64,000 nucleotides of DNA from Rhizobium lusitanum (GTDB taxonomy: Bacteria; Pseudomonadota; Alphaproteobacteria; Rhizobiales; Rhizobiaceae): positions 1,922,001-1,986,000 of the forward strand of contig NZ_CP050307.1 of NCBI RefSeq assembly GCF_014189535.1, in the 5' to 3' direction. A program made the position numbers and the translations under genes. The notes beneath the pieces were generated by a model. That model was not told where the DNA came from. It ran no database searches and saw only the letters and a program-made list of their open reading frames with translations. Of the stretch, positions 36,653-47,014 are shown one piece after another; position 1 is the stretch's first letter; each line of letters starts with the position of its first letter.

Positions 36653-37590
36653 TACCTGCCATAGACCACCCCTTCCGCGGCATCTACGTCGCCACGCTCA
36701 CCCCATTTCGCGATGATGGCGTGATCGACGAGGAAGTACTCGCCGATCACTTCCGTACCGTGACCGCCGAGCCCGGCATCGTCGGCATTCTTTGTAACGG
36801 CCATGCGGGCGAGAACATCTTGCTCACCCGCGAGGAGCGCCGCCGGGTCACGGAAATCGCCGTCAAAGCGATCGGCAGCACCCATATCGTCGTCTGCGGG
36901 ATCCTGTGCGAGGCGACAGCGGAAGCCGTCTGCCATGCCGAAGACGCTGTCGATGCCGGTGCTGATGCCATTCTCGTCTTTCCGCCATTCTCCTGGGCGC
37001 TGTCGCAGGACGCCGAGATGGCCGTGACGCATCATCGCGCAATCGCCGAGGCCGTCGATACACCGATGATGCTCTATCAGGCTGGCGTCGCTTCCGCGCT
37101 TGCCTACCGGCCGGAGGTGCTCTCAAGGCTGGTCCTGTTGCCCACAGTCGTGGGGATCAAGGAGGGGAGCTGGGAGAGCAACGCCTATGATCGCAATCGC
37201 CGCCTCGTCAAAAACACAGCGCCCCACGTTGAAATCATGGCATCCGGGGACGAGCATCTGCTCTCTTGTTTTGCGATCGGCAGTGAAGGTAGTCTCGTGA
37301 GTCTGGCGGCGATCATGCCGGGAGAGATCGTGGCGCTGGATCGCGCTGTGCAAGGGGGAGATTTGGAACGGGCACGCGCCTTGAGCGAACGCATTCAGCC
37401 GCTGGCAAATGTTATTTACGGCACGCATCCCGTCGGTTGGGCCACGGCGCGCTTGAAGGCCTGCATGGTTCTGCTTGGGCATTGGCGCAACGGCAGTCCG
37501 CGCGCTCCCATCACAGATCTGCCATCCTCCGAAATCCTTCGGCTGCGGCTTGCCCTTGCCACTGCCGGACTGCTAGGCCCTGACGCATGA
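36649..37590 (+). CDS. DapA-family aldolase/deaminase
   Basis: 313 residues, TIM-barrel class I aldolase of the dihydrodipicolinate synthase/N-acetylneuraminate lyase family. The Schiff-base Lys is Lys171 in VVGIKEGS and the conserved Tyr is Tyr143 in MLYQAG. N-terminal YVATLTPFRDDGVIDEE is diagnostic. GTG start overlapping the DAO-type subunit. Next to a three-subunit D-amino-acid dehydrogenase, the closest known precedent is 1-pyrroline-4-hydroxy-2-carboxylate deaminase of hydroxyproline breakdown. A keto-acid aldolase for another imino acid is the alternative. Confidence 0.87.
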   Translation: MIPAIDHPFRGIYVATLTPFRDDGVIDEEVLADHFRTVTAEPGIVGILCNGHAGENILLTREERRRVTEIAVKAIGSTHIVVCGILCEATAEAVCHAEDAVDAGADAILVFPPFSWALSQDAEMAVTHHRAIAEAVDTPMMLYQAGVASALAYRPEVLSRLVLLPTVVGIKEGSWESNAYDRNRRLVKNTAPHVEIMASGDEHLLSCFAIGSEGSLVSLAAIMPGEIVALDRAVQGGDLERARALSERIQPLANVIYGTHPVGWATARLKACMVLLGHWRNGSPRAPITDLPSSEILRLRLALATAGLLGPDA

Positions 37591-38276
37591 ACGACGATAG
37601 CCTTTTGTCCGCCATCAACGGTGAAGCAAGCCTTAGCGAGCGCGCCTATGACGAGCTCAGCCGTCTCATCCTGACCCGCAAGCTGCCGGGCGGCAGCCTC
37701 GTGGTGGAAGGACGGCTCGCCCAGCAGCTCGATGTCTCCCGCACCCCGATGCGCGAGGCCATCCTGCGGCTTGCAGCGGAGGGACTTCTCATCAAGCAGG
37801 GCTCGCGCTCCTATGCGGTGCGCCGGGTACAGCCGGTGGAGTTCTTCCAGGCGCTCAAGGTTCGCGAGCTGCTCGAAGGCGAGGCCGTGGAGCTCGCGAT
37901 CGGCCGCATCAAACCAGAAACGATCGAGGCGCTGCGCAGTGATATTCTGAGACTTGGCGCACTGGAAGCGCAGGCCGCCGAGCACTGGGAGACCGACGAC
38001 CGTCTTCACATGCTTTTCCCGGAAGCGCTCGGCAACGGCGTACTGGTGCGAATGATCCAGCAGCTGCGCGTCATCACGCGCCTGTTTGAACTGACCAGTC
38101 CGTCGGGTCGCGTGGCGGCGGATGCCGCCGAACATGTCGCCATCCTGGACGCCTTCGCCAAGGGCGACGGCCGGCGCGCGCGGGCGGCGATGGTAACCCA
38201 TCTACGCAATGTCGCATCCGAGATTTTGGACATCGTCAGCGGCCGGGACACTGCCCCACCTCGCCGGAGACCGTGA
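37587..38276 (+). CDS. GntR-family regulator (FadR/FCD subfamily)
   Basis: 229 residues. N-terminal winged HTH (ERAYDELSRLILTRKLPGGSLVVEGRLAQQLDVSRTPMREAILRLAAEGLL) and a helical FCD ligand-binding domain from about residue 90. It overlaps the DapA-family gene by 4 nt, so it is co-expressed with the dehydrogenase operon and is its likely regulator. The FCD metal-binding residues were not checked in detail. Confidence 0.9.
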   Translation: MNDDSLLSAINGEASLSERAYDELSRLILTRKLPGGSLVVEGRLAQQLDVSRTPMREAILRLAAEGLLIKQGSRSYAVRRVQPVEFFQALKVRELLEGEAVELAIGRIKPETIEALRSDILRLGALEAQAAEHWETDDRLHMLFPEALGNGVLVRMIQQLRVITRLFELTSPSGRVAADAAEHVAILDAFAKGDGRRARAAMVTHLRNVASEILDIVSGRDTAPPRRRP

Positions 38277-38440
38277 ACAGGGGTGAATTCAATCTCGTCG
38301 TTCGCCACGGTCCCATCCCTGATAACGAACCCATCTCAGCCTGGGTAAGTCTAAGGACATAACCCTACGATGGGCCGCCACCCTGTTTGCATCACAGTCA
38401 AATATGACGGCGCTGCATTTTTGTGCGGCACCGGCCGTTT

Positions 38441-38480
38441 TTTGGTCAAAAATTTACCGTCCGATAAATTTTTGACCAAA
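38441..38480. repeat. Perfect 16-bp inverted repeat upstream of rutA
   Basis: TTTGGTCAAAAATTTA (38441-38456), 8-nt spacer, TAAATTTTTGACCAAA (38465-38480). The arms are exact complements and each holds the RutR half-site word (TGGTCA or TGACCA) on its outer side, though in the opposite order to the E. coli palindrome. It lies 61 nt upstream of the -24 element of the rutA promoter. Probable regulator binding site. Confidence 0.7.
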
Positions 38481-38540
38481 CGATAAATAATTTTCGATGC
38501 ACGAAATGAAATGCTATTGATTCAATTGGATTTTTCGATC

Positions 38541-38557
38541 TGGCACGCAAACTGCTT
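38541..38557 (+). promoter_or_regulatory. Sigma54 (RpoN) promoter of the rut operon
   Basis: TGGCACG-CAAA-CTGCTT: GG at 38542-38543 and GC at 38554-38555 with ten bases between, matching the consensus TGGCACG-N4-TTGCW almost fully. The rutA ATG is 56 nt after the GC. In E. coli the rut operon is transcribed with sigma54 under NtrC, so the same logic is likely here. Confidence 0.8.
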
Positions 38558-38610
38558 TCAAGACATCGAACCAGGCTTTGGCCGCTCGCGACCTCAAGAG
38601 GAGAGCAAGT

Positions 38611-39698
38611 ATGGAAATCGGTGTCTTCATCCCGATCGGGAATAATGGTTGGCTGCTGTCGGAAAATGCGCCGCAGTACAAACCCAGCTTCGAGCTGAAC
38701 AAGGAAATCACACTAAAGGCAGAAAAATACGGCCTCGACTTCGTGCTCTCGATGATCAAGCTGCGCGGCTTCGGCGGAAAGACGGAATTCTGGGATCACA
38801 ATCTCGAATCCTTCACGCTGATGTCCGGCTTGGCTGCCGTCACCACGCGCATCAAGCTGTTTGCCACCGCCGCGACGCTGGTGATGCCGCCGGCTATCGT
38901 CGCCCGCATGGCGTCGACCATCGATAGCATTTCCAACGGCCGCTTCGGTCTCAACCTCGTCACCGGCTGGCAGCGCCCGGAATACTCCCAGATGGGGATG
39001 TGGCCAGGCGACGAGTATTTCGCCAAGCGCTACGACTATCTCGGCGAATATGCCACCGTGCTGCGGGATCTGTGGGAAACCGGCAAGAGCGATCTCAAGG
39101 GCGAGTTCTTCCAGATGGACGACTGCCGCCTGTCGCCACGCCCCCAGGCCGACATGAAGGTGATTTGCGCAGGCTCCTCGACCGCAGGCATGGAGTTCTC
39201 GGCCCAATATGCCGACTACAATTTTTGCTTCGGCGTCGGCGTCAATACGCCGAAGGCGTTTGCACCGGCAGCCGAGCGGCTTCAGGTGGCAACCGCCAAG
39301 ACCGGCCGCGACGTCTCTTCATTCGTTCTCTTCATGGTAATCGCCGACGAGACGGATGAGGCAGCCCGCGCCAAGTGGGAGAGCTACAAGGACGGCGCCG
39401 ATCAGGAAGCGATTGCCTGGCTCGGCGTGCAGGGTGCCGCAGATTCCAAGTCCGGCTCGGACACCAATATCCGCCAGATGGCCGACCCCGTCTCGGCCGT
39501 CAACATCAACATGGGAACACTGGTCGGCTCCTACGAGACCGTCGCCAAGCTGCTCGATGAAGTCCCGACCGTTCCCGGAACCGGCGGTGTGCTGCTGACT
39601 TTCGACGACTTCGTCAAGGGCGTCGAGGATTTCGGCACGAAGATCCAGCCGCTGATGAAGTGCCGTCAACATATAAAGCCGATGCTGGAGGCTGCCGA

Positions 39699-39702
<4 letters not shown>
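38611..39702 (+). CDS. rutA: Pyrimidine oxygenase RutA
   Basis: 363 residues, the usual RutA length, of the luciferase-like FMN-dependent monooxygenase fold. RutA-typical segments are [41 protein letters not shown] and [21 protein letters not shown]. It opens the uracil ring to ureidoacrylate using reduced FMN supplied by RutF. The start is the ATG at 38611, with GAGGAG seven to eight nt upstream; an in-frame ATG 11 codons earlier lacks this. First gene of rutABCDF. Confidence 0.96.
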
Positions 39703-40439
<737 letters not shown>

Positions 40440-40463
40440 TCCAATCATCAAGAGGAAACCCTC

Positions 40464-40853
40464 ATGCCCAAGTCCATCATCGTGCCCGCAGGAACCCATA
40501 AGCCAATCGCACCATTTTCGCCCGGTACGCTTGCCGATGGCATCGTCTACGTCTCCGGCACACTGCCCTTCGACAAGAACAATGATGTCGTGCATGTCGG
40601 CGACGCCGGCGCCCAGACGCGCCATGTGCTGGAAACCATCAAATCGGTGATCGAGACGGCCGGCGGCACGATGGAAGACGTGACCATGAACCATATCTTC
40701 GTCACCGACTGGGCCAACTATCAGGCCGTCAACGCCGTCTATGCCGAATACTTCCCGGGCGACAAGCCGGCGCGCTACTGCATCCTGTGCGGGCTCGTGA
40801 AGCCAGACGCGCTGGTCGAGATCGCAACCGTCGCGCATATCGGCAAGAAGTAG
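40464..40853 (+). CDS. rutC: RutC, RidA-family aminoacrylate deaminase
   Basis: 129-residue YjgF/YER057c/RidA-fold protein: ending [18 protein letters not shown], with [28 protein letters not shown] and [23 protein letters not shown]. Family trimer that accelerates conversion of aminoacrylate to malonic semialdehyde. AGAGGAAA precedes the ATG; 24 nt after rutB. Confidence 0.95.
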   Translation: MPKSIIVPAGTHKPIAPFSPGTLADGIVYVSGTLPFDKNNDVVHVGDAGAQTRHVLETIKSVIETAGGTMEDVTMNHIFVTDWANYQAVNAVYAEYFPGDKPARYCILCGLVKPDALVEIATVAHIGKK

Positions 40854-40858
40854 ACGGC

Positions 40859-41647
40859 ATGCATTTCGAGGTTCACGGGCTCGATCGCCCCAATGCCAAG
40901 ACGATCATCCTGTCCTCCGGGCTCGGCGGATCGGGAAGCTATTGGGCGCCTCAGATCGAGGCGCTCGCAACCGATTTCCGGATCGTTACCTACGACCATC
41001 GCGGCACGGGGCGCACCGGCGGCGATGTTCCGGACACGGGCGGCATCTCGGCCATGGCGGACGACGTGCTGGAGATCGCAGCCCGGCTGCAGCTTGATCG
41101 GTTCGACTTCATGGGCCACGCGCTCGGTGGCCTGATCGGTCTTGATATCGCGCTGCGACGCCCCGAGCTTATCGAAAAACTGATCCTCATCAACGCATGG
41201 AGCAAGGCCGATCCGCATTCCGGCCGCTGCTTCGATATCCGCACCGAGCTGCTGGAGCGATCCGGCGTCGAAGCCTTTGTCAAGGCGCAGCCCCTGTTTC
41301 TCTATCCGGCCGTCTGGATGTCGGAAAATGCCGAGCGCATGGCGGCTGACGAGCGCCATGGCGTCGCACACTTTCAGGGCAAGGCGAATGTCCTCAAACG
41401 GATCGCCGCGTTGCGGGCGTTCGATATCGAGCACAGGCTCTCCGAGATCCACACTCCGACGCTGGTCGTCGGCACCCGCGACGATCTCCTCGTGCCCTAT
41501 ACGCGTTCTATCCGGCTTGCCGAGGGTTTGCCGGCCGCCGAGCTTGCCCTCTCCGATTTTGGCGCGCATGCGGTCAACGTCGTCGAGCCGGCGGAGTTCA
41601 ACAAGACCCTGCTGCGCTTCTTACGCGCGGGGCCTGAAGGTCGATAA
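40859..41647 (+). CDS. rutD: RutD, alpha/beta-hydrolase-fold protein
   Basis: 262 residues. Alpha/beta-hydrolase core with [25 protein letters not shown], the nucleophile elbow GHALGG at 86-91 and C-terminal GTRDDLLVP and DFGAHAVNV. The elbow has Ala88 where a Ser would be; from memory, E. coli RutD has the same GHALG, so this is a family trait. It aids hydrolysis of aminoacrylate/carbamate in uracil breakdown. Start at 40859 is 5 nt after rutC; the 24 upstream codons lie within rutC. Confidence 0.93.
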   Translation: MHFEVHGLDRPNAKTIILSSGLGGSGSYWAPQIEALATDFRIVTYDHRGTGRTGGDVPDTGGISAMADDVLEIAARLQLDRFDFMGHALGGLIGLDIALRRPELIEKLILINAWSKADPHSGRCFDIRTELLERSGVEAFVKAQPLFLYPAVWMSENAERMAADERHGVAHFQGKANVLKRIAALRAFDIEHRLSEIHTPTLVVGTRDDLLVPYTRSIRLAEGLPAAELALSDFGAHAVNVVEPAEFNKTLLRFLRAGPEGR

Positions 41648-41657
41648 GGAGCCAGAC

Positions 41658-42179
41658 ATGCAAGCCTCATCGCTGACGGACGCAGCCCCACCCATTCCCT
41701 CCCTCGAGGAAAGGAAGCAGGAATACCGCAACGCCATGGCGCGGCTCGGAGCCGCCGTCAACATCGTGACGACCGACGGCCCGGGCGGTCTTGCGGGCTT
41801 TGCGGCGACAGCGGTGTGCAGCGTGACCGACAGCCCGCCGACATTGCTGGTCTGCCTCAATCGCACCTCTTCCGCCTATCCGGCCGTCAACGCCAACCGG
41901 GTGCTTTGCGTCAACACGCTGGAGCGCAGTCATGAGGACCTTAGCCGGCTTTTTGGCGGCAAAACACCGGTACACGAGCGGTTCGAGGGTGCCAACTGGT
42001 CGCTGCTTGAAACGGGAGCGCCGGCGCTGGACGATGCGTTGATCTCGTTCGATTGCAGGGTCAAAACCATCTCGGACGGCGGCACGCATGATATCCTGAT
42101 CTGCGAAGTTGTTGCCATCCGCGAGAACGACGGCGGACAGGCTCTCATCTATTTTGACCGGGGCTATCATGCGATCTAG
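41658..42179 (+). CDS. rutF: Flavin reductase RutF
   Basis: 173-residue flavin reductase-like (PF01613) protein with [45 protein letters not shown] and [13 protein letters not shown]. It supplies reduced FMN to RutA from NADH. AAGGAG lies 7 nt upstream of the ATG. It ends the operon; no rutE (malonic semialdehyde reductase) or rutG (uracil permease) follows. Confidence 0.94.
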   Translation: MQASSLTDAAPPIPSLEERKQEYRNAMARLGAAVNIVTTDGPGGLAGFAATAVCSVTDSPPTLLVCLNRTSSAYPAVNANRVLCVNTLERSHEDLSRLFGGKTPVHERFEGANWSLLETGAPALDDALISFDCRVKTISDGGTHDILICEVVAIRENDGGQALIYFDRGYHAI

Positions 42180-42495
42180 AGGCCATTGGTCATTGGAACT
42201 GCAAGGAGCGTCATAAGAACGCCGTTTCCCATGACGGATGCGGCACTGAAAAGCAAAACGTTGGCAGCCTTGGCATTACGGTCGATCACAATCCTGTTTT
42301 ACGCAAAGGCCTGAATTGCTCGCTTTGAGAAGATTCGGAACGTCGACCTACCAATCGTTTTGCTTTTCCATGAGGTTGCGGTGGTGGATTTGTGCCTTCG
42401 CTAAGAAGGGCGGGATAGCGGCAGTAGCTATTGTTAGCTGCCACTATCCCCTTGTCCCTTTGATAAAACCAGCCGACATCTCGACAGGCGCAAAG
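42180..42495. other. Convergent intergenic region with stem-loop
   Basis: 316 nt between rutF and the cytochrome gene, no convincing frame. At 42412-42424 and 42438-42450 lies an inverted repeat (GGGATAGCGGCAG and CTGCCACTATCCC, 12 of 13 paired, 13-nt loop), a plausible transcription-end structure without a clear T-run. Confidence 0.5.
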
Positions 42496-43851
42496 TCAGC
42501 GCATTTGCAGGATGATCGGGCTACTGCTTGCAGGATCGGTATGTTCGCGCAGCGCACGAACGTCATCGGGACTGACAGGTCCGCCATGGTTACCCCATGT
42601 CAAGCGGACATAGGAAAGGACATCCGCGATCTGCTCGTCGGAAAGCTGCTCGCGGAAGGGCGGCATGCGGTAGGCATCGGGGATGCCCGCCGTGACCACG
42701 CGGCCCGATCCATTCAGCGTCACATTGATCTGCGAGGCGTTTTCCGCAGTGAGGGAAGAGGCAGCACCGGCCAGTGGCGGTATCCACTGGTTCCGGCCCT
42801 TCCCGTCATTGCCATGGCAGAAGCCGCATTTGGCCGCAAAGGTCTGCGCACCGGCCGCGTTGCGACCGCCGGCGGAAGACGCGCTGATCAGTGTCGGCGG
42901 CTGATATTGCCATGGCGTGCCATCGCGTACGGGGTCTCCCGGCAGTGATTTCAGATAGTGACTGATGGCACGCAGATCGTCGTCTGTCATGAACTGCGTA
43001 GAGTTGTTGTAGGCCTCTGTCATCGAGCCGAAGACGACGGCGTGCTGGTTCCTGCCGTTCTTCAGGAACTGGTAGATATCGTCCTCGCTCCAGCGGCCAA
43101 GCCCGGTATTGTGATCCTGGCGAAGGCTCGGTGCATACCAGCCATCCAAGAGGGCACCGGCGAGATAGAGCGGGCTGCCTTCGTCCAGGGCCTTTTCATT
43201 CATCGTCAGGCTGCGCGGGGTGTGACAGCTGCCGCAATGGCCGGCTGCCTGGACAAGGTAGGCACCGCGGTTCCAGATTGCATCTTCCGACGTTTTCTCA
43301 ACATAGGTGCCCTTGTCGGTAAAGACGGCGTTCCATAGGGCCAGCGGCCAGCGCATGTTCAGCGGCCACCTTATCTCCGAACCCCGGTTCGGTTGATTGA
43401 CGGGCGTCACTCCAGTCATGAAGAATGCGTAGAGCGCGCGAATGTCGTCGTCATTCATCTTCACGTAGGATGGATATGGCATGGCCGGATAGAGCCGGCG
43501 CCCATCGGGCGCAACGCCATGCCGAACCGCCCGGTCGAAATCGGCCAGTGTATAGTTGCCGATGCCGGTTTCCTTGTCAGGCGTTATGTTCGTCGCGAAT
43601 ATCGAACCCAGCGGCGTTCCCATTTCCAGGCCGCCGGCAAAAGGCTTGCCGTTCGGCACGCTATGACAGGCAACACAGTCGGCCTGGCGCGCGACATATT
43701 CACCGCGCTGCGCGAGTTCTGGCGAAGGCGCTTGAGCAACGGTCGTCTGGTCGAACGGAGAAGACGGTTTCTGCGTGACAAACCACGCCAAGCCGCCGGC
43801 CGCGACAATGACGATCAAGAGGAGAACCAGGAGCGCTTTTTTCAAGGACAA
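42496..43851 (-). CDS. Triheme cytochrome c, electron acceptor subunit (AldF/AdhB-like)
   Basis: 451 residues. An N-terminal membrane anchor or signal (KKALLVLLLIVIVAAGGLAWFV) precedes three CxxCH heme sites (CVACH near residue 60, CGSCH near 205, CGFCH near 340). The three-domain plan is that of cytochrome subunits of alcohol and aldehyde dehydrogenases and of isoquinoline-oxidoreductase-type enzymes. It lies 152 nt downstream of the molybdenum subunit on the same strand and would pass electrons from it to the quinone or oxidase in the periplasm. Confidence 0.9.
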   Translation of the reverse strand: MSLKKALLVLLLIVIVAAGGLAWFVTQKPSSPFDQTTVAQAPSPELAQRGEYVARQADCVACHSVPNGKPFAGGLEMGTPLGSIFATNITPDKETGIGNYTLADFDRAVRHGVAPDGRRLYPAMPYPSYVKMNDDDIRALYAFFMTGVTPVNQPNRGSEIRWPLNMRWPLALWNAVFTDKGTYVEKTSEDAIWNRGAYLVQAAGHCGSCHTPRSLTMNEKALDEGSPLYLAGALLDGWYAPSLRQDHNTGLGRWSEDDIYQFLKNGRNQHAVVFGSMTEAYNNSTQFMTDDDLRAISHYLKSLPGDPVRDGTPWQYQPPTLISASSAGGRNAAGAQTFAAKCGFCHGNDGKGRNQWIPPLAGAASSLTAENASQINVTLNGSGRVVTAGIPDAYRMPPFREQLSDEQIADVLSYVRLTWGNHGGPVSPDDVRALREHTDPASSSPIILQMR

Positions 43852-44003
43852 TCCATCCCGTTTGTTTGTTGCTTTTTGGCTTTGATTTGTAGCGCTTCAC
43901 CGAGGCACGCCCCCTTCAGCCTTGCGCAGTTTCCCGAAGACAAGGTGTCTCGCCGTTCGAGGCGATGGGAACCAGGCAAAGCAGGGCGGCCTCTCATGAC
44001 GAC

Positions 44004-46270
44004 CTAGCTTTCAAACGCATACTGAGAAAGCGGCATGCTGCGGATACGCTGACCCGTCAGCGTGGAGACCGCATTGGCGACGGCCGGAGGGATGGCGGGA
44101 AGTCCCGGCTCCCCTATGCCGCCCATCTGCGCACCGCTCTCGATGATACGCGTATGCACGCGCGCCATTCGATCGGGAGGCAGGATGGGATAAAGATCGT
44201 AATTGCGCGCGACCGGCTCGCCATTCTTGTAAATGGCCTCCTCCATCAAGACCTGGGAGAGGCCGAGCGCCGTCGCCGAATTGATCTGGGCCTCGATAAT
44301 CGCCGGATTGACGATGCTGCCAGGATCTATCGCTTCCCAGATATCATGGACCACGACCTCTCCCTTTCGTATCGAAACCTCGGCGATGGCTGCCGTATGG
44401 CTGCCGAAGGGGGAGGCCATCGCCACCCCCGCGCCCTGCGCGAACCGTCGTCGGCCGTGAAAGGCCCTCTTTTCCAGCCTCCGGAAAGGTCTCCGACCGC
44501 CTTGAGCAGGTTGGTCAATCGCTCATTGCCCTGAAGGAGGCGCAGCCGCAGCTCGAACGGGTCCTGTTTTCCCTTATCCGCCAATTCATCCAGGAATGAC
44601 TCGTAGAGAAAATCGTTCATGGAGTTGCCGACAGATCGCCAATAGGCAAGCATGGTCGGGTTTTCCACGTAGATCTGGGCAATGCGGCGATTGGGAATGG
44701 CATAGGCTTTGCCCGTCAATCCTTCCACCGCCGTGTCGTCGATCTTGTCGTCGCTGTGGCCGGAGATCCCTTCGGTCGGCCCCTCGCAAACGGTAATCGC
44801 CTCAAGCGCGATCGGCATGCCCTTGTCGTCAAGTGCCCCTCGGAAGCGAACAGCTGCCATCGGGCGCAGCGGATCGCGTAGGAACTCCTCTTCCCGGCTC
44901 CAGATCAGCTTGACCGGACGGCCGACTTCCTTGGCAAGCTGGATGGCCTGGGGATAGGGATTGGCCGCCGCATAGAGGAAATGGCGACCGAAAAAGCCAC
45001 CCAGCAGCGGGCTGTGAATCTTGACCTTCGACGGATCGAGGCCGGTCGACTTGGCGATCGCCGCCTGGAACATTTCGGGGGCCTGATTGGGTATCCAGAG
45101 CTCCAGCGTTCCATCATCATTGAACCGCGCCAGCGCCGACGGCGGCTCCAACTGCGCATGATGAACATATTGGCTGTGATAGGTGGCGGAAACGACTGTC
45201 TTGGCGCTGGCCAAAACGCTCGCAGCATCGCCTTCCTTCTCCGCGTCCTTGCCATCCCCAGCTTCATTGGCAAGACGATTGCTAAAGGCGGCAGTGGAAA
45301 AATCCGCCGGCATGTTGCGCGCGCCCGGTATGAGCGGCTGCGCGCCCGGCTCGTTCCAATCGACCTGCAGCGCTTCTACCGCACGCTTGGCGTTCCACCA
45401 TCTTTCCGCGACAACCGCGACGGCACCGGGCAACCGATGGACCGAATGCACGCCGGCCATCGCCTTGACGTCTGCTTCGTTGCGGATGTTGCCGACCGAC
45501 AGGCCTAGGCGTGGCGCATGCTGGACGGCGGCATGCAGCATGCCGTCGACCTTGCAATCGATGGCATAGATGGCCCTGCCAGTTGACTTATCGAGAACAT
45601 CGAGCCGTTTCACCGGCTTGCCAATCCAGCGGAACTGGCTGCGCTCCTTGAGCGTCACACTTTCCGGAGCCGGCACGGGAAGGCTCATCGCATCCGTGGC
45701 GACGTCGCCATACGCAAGCTTGCGGCCGGACGCGGTATGGATGACCTGGCCCGGCTCGGTTGTCAGCTCACCGACAGGAACCTTCAGGCGCGTTGCGGCT
45801 GCCTCAAGGATCATCGCACGCGCAAGGGCGCCCAGCCGACGCATCGTGTCATAGCTCATACGCACCGACATGCTGCCGCCGGTGATGCGCATCTTGCCGC
45901 CGATGACCAGATAATCCGAGCCCGTCGGCGCGTTTTCCACGATGAACGAACTGGGATCCATGTCGAGCTCTTCGCCGACGATCTGCGCCATGGCCGTAAA
46001 GACGCCCTGCCCGCCTTCGACGAAGGGGCTCATGAAGCGCACGGTATTATCAGGCCGAATTTCAAGAAACGCGGGAACCCGCGTGCCCGGCGCCATGGCG
46101 CTTGTCGCCTGTTGTGCCCGCGCGGTGCCGGCGGGTATCCCGAACCCAAGCACCAGGGCGCCGGTCATCGTTCCCGCGGCGCCGAGAAGAAAGCCCCGGC
46201 GAGAAATGTTGACTGGCGCTCCATCGGGAAATTCGCCTTCCAAAGCGAGTTTACGGTCGATCTCGTTCAT
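44004..46270 (-). CDS. Molybdopterin-binding large subunit, IorB/AldH-like (single-base frameshift)
   Basis: Xanthine-dehydrogenase-superfamily Mo subunit with a Tat signal (NISRRGFLLGAAGTMTGALVLG), so periplasmic. The frame runs from the ATG at 46270 (overlapping the small-subunit TGA) to the G5 tract (C5 on the plus strand, 44426-44430) at KRGPFTADDGSRRARG. The C-terminal 140 residues (VAMASPFGSHTAAIAEVSI to FES) follow in another frame. One more G in the tract gives 755 residues, the family length. The conserved GIGEPGLPAIPPAVANAV near the C-terminus holds the catalytic Glu region. Possible substrate: an aldehyde or N-heterocycle. Confidence 0.85.
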
Positions 46271-46728
46271 AGCGTTTCCACCTTCTGGCCGGAGAGCTCC
46301 TGGACGGCAGCCTTGATCGAGTTGTAGGTTCCGCATCGACAGAGATTGATCATCGCAGCCGCTATATCTTCTTCAGACGGTTTGGCCGTCTGCTTGAGCA
46401 GCGCCGTCGCCGCCATGACCTGACCCGACTGACAGTAGCCACACTGGGGGACCTGATGCTCGACCCAGGCGGCCACGACCTTCTTGCCGACGGGATCATT
46501 CTCGATCGCTTCGATCGTGGTGATATTTCGACCCACCACGCTCTCCACCGGCGTCACGCAGGAACGGACGATCTCGCCGTCTACAAGGACGGAACAGGCA
46601 CCGCATTGAGCCAGACCGCAGCCATATTTGGTGCCGGTTAGTCCGAGTTCATCACGGATCACCCAGAGAAGCGGCGTGTCGTTACCCGACTCGACCTGAT
46701 AGATTTGATTGTTGATTTGAAGTCTCAT
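46267..46728 (-). CDS. (2Fe-2S)-binding small subunit, IorA/AldG-like
   Basis: 153 residues with two [2Fe-2S] clusters. The plant-type cluster is GCGLAQCGACSVLV with a further Cys, and the xanthine-oxidase-type cluster is CGYCQSG plus CRC. No signal peptide, so it is probably exported with the Tat-targeted partner. GAGGAAGAG precedes the ATG. First gene of the small subunit, large subunit, cytochrome operon; transfers electrons from the Mo centre to the cytochrome. Confidence 0.92.
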   Translation of the reverse strand: MRLQINNQIYQVESGNDTPLLWVIRDELGLTGTKYGCGLAQCGACSVLVDGEIVRSCVTPVESVVGRNITTIEAIENDPVGKKVVAAWVEHQVPQCGYCQSGQVMAATALLKQTAKPSEEDIAAAMINLCRCGTYNSIKAAVQELSGQKVETL

Positions 46729-46868
46729 GGCTCTTCCTCGGGATTTGACACGACGGTGAACGCAGGCGTTATATTAGTATTGGCTATCTAGGTTGTGCGA
46801 TCAATTATCGGTGACCACAAAAGCTCACCCGGATCCGGCTGGGTAAGCTCCACTTGCGATTTACATTC

Positions 46869-46919
46869 CCGTTTGAATTGCCTGTCACAGCTCGTGATGC
46901 CCGCTATGGATTCAAACGG
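46869..46919. repeat. 10-bp inverted repeat upstream of the molybdenum hydroxylase operon
   Basis: CCGTTTGAAT (46869-46878) and ATTCAAACGG (46910-46919), perfect, 31-nt spacing, in the 286-nt gap between the hydroxylase operon start and the sensor-kinase stop. Could be a distal operator or a weak terminator for the kinase gene; no T-run. Confidence 0.35.
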
Positions 46920-47014
46920 CATTGTAACGGAATAGGTCGCCTTCATTAATACCGGAAATCGGCATACGCTTATGAAACAGGCTCATAAATCGACCCGCCG
47001 CTTCGCGTCCGCGC

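Noticed and set aside
40859..41647. RutD nucleophile replaced by Ala as a possible defect
   Set aside because: The same GHALG elbow is, to my knowledge, present in E. coli RutD, so it is a family trait and not a novelty.
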